Assembly (NCBI GenBank): GCA_937877765.1
Contig: CALGBN010000019.1
Span: 1 to 7,062 of the forward strand
Length of the DNA stretch: 7,062 nucleotides
Direction: 5' to 3'
DNA from: Candidatus Bathyarchaeota archaeon
GTDB lineage: Archaea; Thermoproteota; Bathyarchaeia; TCS64
Shown: positions 5,321 to 7,062 of the stretch, piece after piece
Layout of the letters: every line of letters begins with the position of its first letter
Numbering within the stretch: position 1 is the stretch's first letter
Translations under genes and position numbers: made by a program
The notes under the pieces: generated by a model
Told to the model about the DNA's origin: nothing
The model's input: only the letters and a program-made list of their open reading frames with translations
Databases searched by the model: none

Positions 5321-6385
5321 TTGACTAAGCCAAAGAAGAATTCGATCCATAGAATTGGTTTGCCTAGGGTGGTTATAGTAGGTGAGACCGTTCTCAATCA
5401 ACTTGGCTCAATCTGTAGAGAATTCGATTATAACAGTGCATTGATTGTAACCGGGAATAGGACCTATGATATTGCTGGGAAACAATCAGAGATGATCCTT
5501 GAAGATGAAGGATTAAACGTCTTCACCACAAAGGTGTCTGAGGCTACTAGGGAAACCGTGGATTCGGTTAAGGAGAAGATAATTGATTCAGAGGCTGATG
5601 TGGTTCTCGGTATAGGTGGCGGTAGAAACATAGACATAGCAAAGTTGTCCAGTTGCGAGACTGATCGCTTCTTCATCAGTGTACCAACTGTAGCCAGCCA
5701 TGACGGTATAGCCAGCAGTCTTGCCAGTATCAAAGGTACAGAGCGACCATATACTGTTGAGGCTTCTTCGCCTATCGCTGTGGTAATGGATAGCAAGATC
5801 ATTCAGGAGTCCCCATACAGGTTTACTGCATCTGGATGTGGAGATATGATCTGTAAGGCTGTTGAGGTTCGTGATTGGAGGCTTGCCCATCGCGAAAACA
5901 ATGATTATTATGGTGTCTACGCGGGTAGTCTTAGTCTTATGAGTAGTCAGCACGTTATTGAGAATGCTCGAATAATCAGGGAACGTACAGAGGAAGGCAT
6001 CAGGACTCTTCTTGAGGCGCTTGTTAGCTGTGGAGTTGCAATGAGTATCGCTGGAAGTAGTAGACCAACCAGTGGCTCTGCACATCTCTTCAGTCATGCT
6101 TTGGACCAGATAGCAGAAGCTCCCGCGCTTCATGGTGAGCAATGTGGTGTAGGCTGTATTATGATGGCTAAGCTTCATGGTTTGAACTGGCAGGGTTTGC
6201 GGGAAGGTTTGAAGACTATTGGTGCGCCCACCACTGCTGAAGAGCTTGGTATTCCCGATAAGACGATTATCAAGGCATTACGTTTGGCTAAATCGATTAG
6301 ACCTAATCGTTATACCATTCTCAATAAAATCAATCTTGACGAAAAATTGGCTATTGATTTAGCTGAATCAACTGGTGTAATATAG
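5321..6385 (+). CDS. egsA: sn-glycerol-1-phosphate dehydrogenase (NAD(P)+), archaeal lipid synthesis
   Basis: This enzyme reduces dihydroxyacetone phosphate to sn-glycerol-1-phosphate, which sets the stereochemistry of archaeal membrane lipids. The protein has 354 residues, a normal length. The dinucleotide-binding loop is GIGGGRNIDIAK (97-108), followed by SVPTVASHDGIASSLAS (120-136), both strongly conserved. The metal site is Asp175 in SGCGDMICK, His255 in SGSAHLFSH and His271 in LHGEQCG, as expected of the iron/zinc-dependent alcohol dehydrogenase superfamily; all are present. The stretch after GD reads MICKAVEVRDWRLA, slightly different from the LISNYTAV-type sequence I recall in relatives. 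The start is a TTG at 5321: an in-frame TAG at 5303 rules out upstream starts, and GAGGGT at 5305-5310 is at ribosome-site distance. It is divergent from psmB and has its own promoter region. Confidence 0.93.
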   Translation: MTKPKKNSIHRIGLPRVVIVGETVLNQLGSICREFDYNSALIVTGNRTYDIAGKQSEMILEDEGLNVFTTKVSEATRETVDSVKEKIIDSEADVVLGIGGGRNIDIAKLSSCETDRFFISVPTVASHDGIASSLASIKGTERPYTVEASSPIAVVMDSKIIQESPYRFTASGCGDMICKAVEVRDWRLAHRENNDYYGVYAGSLSLMSSQHVIENARIIRERTEEGIRTLLEALVSCGVAMSIAGSSRPTSGSAHLFSHALDQIAEAPALHGEQCGVGCIMMAKLHGLNWQGLREGLKTIGAPTTAEELGIPDKTIIKALRLAKSIRPNRYTILNKINLDEKLAIDLAESTGVI

Positions 6386-6415
6386 AAAAACTTACGATTT
6401 AGTGGCTCTTTACAG

Positions 6416-6441
6416 TTTTTTTCAGAGTTGTAACCTTTTTT
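6416..6441 (+). terminator. Twin T tracts after glycerol-1-phosphate dehydrogenase
   Basis: Runs of seven T (6416-6422) and six T (6436-6441) lie 30-56 bases after the stop codon without a stable hairpin. This is the usual form of an archaeal terminator, and U-rich 3' ends are what FttA-type factors recognise. They fall in the 146-base A/T-rich gap before the CDC48 gene. Confidence 0.5.
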
Positions 6442-6469
6442 GTTATTAATCCGCTGTTGCTTAATTTGG

Positions 6470-6489
6470 TTAAATAATCTTTTTATTAA
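6470..6489 (+). promoter_or_regulatory. Candidate TATA region for the CDC48-like gene
   Basis: TTAAATAATC followed by TTTTTATTAAC forms an A/T block 43-62 bases upstream of the TTG start. Either half could be the TATA box, giving transcription start near 6500-6510 and a leader of about 20-30 bases that contains the ribosome site at 6519-6525. Confidence 0.45.
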
Positions 6490-6518
6490 CCACCGTGTCC
6501 ATGAAAGTGATATTCATC

Positions 6519-6525
6519 AAGGTGA
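6519..6525 (+). promoter_or_regulatory. Ribosome binding site deciding the TTG start of the CDC48-like gene
   Basis: AAGGTGA is a good Shine-Dalgarno sequence with a 6-base spacer to TTG at 6532. The nearby ATG at 6501 and GTG at 6522 are out of frame with the protein, so TTG is the supported start. Confidence 0.75.
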
Positions 6526-6531
6526 CCATCA

Positions 6532-6992
6532 TTGACTAGCGTCCAATTAAAAGTACAAGAAGCAAAACAGCAACGAGACGTAGGCAGAAGCATAGCCAGA
6601 ATGGACTCAGACACCATGAAAACCTTAGGCGTCACCGTGGGAGACGTTGTCCAGATAGAGGGCAAGAAACCTACAGCAGCCAAGGCATGGCCCGCATACC
6701 CAGAAGACCAAGGACAAGGGCTCATAAGGGTTGACGGATTCATACGGAAGAACTGCAGTGCTGCCATAAACGAGTTCGTAACCGTCTCAAAGGTAGACGC
6801 AGAGTACGCCACCAGCGTTAAACTGGCGCCAGTCGATATCAGGATCAGCGTAGACAACGACTTCATCAGGTTCGTAAAGGACCGCCTCGTTGACCGCCCA
6901 GCCACAAGAGGCGATACACTTCTGATCATGATGCTTGGTCACAGCGTACCATTCATGGTGGTAAACACCAGACCCAATGGGATAGTCAAGAT
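6532..6992 (+). CDS. cdc48: CDC48/VCP-like AAA+ ATPase, N-terminal domain only (cut by contig end)
   Basis: The first 153 codons of a CDC48/VAT-type ATPase, a hexameric unfoldase that can feed substrates to the 20S proteasome. The double-psi beta-barrel half of the N domain is clear: VQEAKQQRDVGRSIARMD (8-25), LGVTVGDVVQIEGKK (32-46), WPAYPEDQGQGLIRVDG (53-69), RKNCSAAINEFVTVSKV (72-88). The four-stranded second half begins near 95 and is partly present. Both AAA modules, with Walker A and B, would lie beyond the contig end, so ATPase activity cannot be read here. The frame continues to 7059, but everything after 6992 is adapter; the last 22 residues of that translation are not real. The TTG start is backed by the ribosome site at 6519-6525. 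Other proteins with a CDC48 N domain are a less likely alternative. Confidence 0.88.
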
Positions 6993-7062
6993 CTGTCTCT
7001 TATACACATCTCCGAGCCCACGAGACCTCTCTACATCTCGTATGCCGTCTTCTGCTTGAAAA
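6993..7062 (+). other. Illumina Nextera adapter read-through (non-genomic)
   Basis: 6993-7011 is the Tn5 mosaic end (CTGTCTCTTATACACATCT). 7012-7026 is the Nextera read-2 tail CCGAGCCCACGAGAC. 7027-7034, CTCTCTAC, fits an 8-base i7 index (I recall it as N707). 7035-7058 is the P7 flow-cell sequence, and AAAA ends the contig. Order and orientation are exactly those of a library fragment read through its end. These bases are not part of the organism. Confidence 0.98.

Noticed and set aside
5464..5802. 112-codon minus-strand frame
   Set aside because: It is antisense within the glycerol-1-phosphate dehydrogenase NAD-binding region and has no independent support.
5588..6178. 196-codon frame on the minus strand
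   Set aside because: It lies wholly antisense to the well-conserved glycerol-1-phosphate dehydrogenase and has no recognisable motif, so it is a shadow frame.
6486..6929. 147-codon frame on the minus strand
   Set aside because: It is antisense to the CDC48 N domain, shows no family motif and mirrors the codon pattern of the real gene.
6993..7059. Novel C-terminal peptide on the CDC48-like protein
   Set aside because: It is a translation of sequencing adapter and not a biological extension.

Overview
The window is archaeal. It carries an archaeal proteasome beta subunit, the archaeal CPSF-type ribonuclease/termination factor (aCPSF1/FttA), sn-glycerol-1-phosphate dehydrogenase (first step of archaeal lipid synthesis), an archaeal-type SepF and the N-domain of a CDC48/VCP-like ATPase. 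Candidate promoters look like TATA boxes rather than bacterial -35/-10 pairs, and TTG starts are common. I cannot fix the lineage; an uncultivated archaeon known from a metagenome contig is likely, because the last 70 bases are an Illumina Nextera adapter and not genome.

Layout, left to right. (1) 1-797, minus strand: korD (two-cluster ferredoxin) followed with an 8-base overlap by korA (2-oxoacid:ferredoxin oxidoreductase alpha subunit, cut by the window edge). (2) 811-1150: a short open frame on the plus strand, encoding a small protein with Cas2-family features, tightly bracketed by GC-rich palindromic repeats (one copy on the left, two on the right in inverted orientation). No cas1, other cas gene or CRISPR array is visible, so this is an orphan Cas2-like gene in an element-like setting. 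It is the most unusual part of the window. (3) 1200-2150, minus: an ornithine cyclodeaminase/mu-crystallin family dehydrogenase (possibly alanine dehydrogenase), with a palindrome near its expected transcription start. (4) 2303-2614, plus: sepF, convergent with the next gene; the two stop codons share one CTAG. (5) 2611-5180, minus: psmB then fttA, a tight two-gene operon. (6) 5321-6385, plus: glycerol-1-phosphate dehydrogenase, divergent from psmB. (7) 6532-6992, plus: the N-terminal part of a CDC48-like AAA ATPase, ending where adapter sequence begins at 6993.

Most genes are core archaeal housekeeping: protein turnover (psmB, with CDC48 as a likely unfoldase partner), RNA 3'-end formation and termination (fttA), cell division (sepF), membrane lipid synthesis (G1PDH) and ferredoxin-linked 2-oxoacid metabolism (kor). 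The Cas2-like gene and its repeats lie on the opposite strand between the dehydrogenase and korD, two genes that otherwise run in the same direction. This fits an insertion, but no target duplication or transposase is visible.
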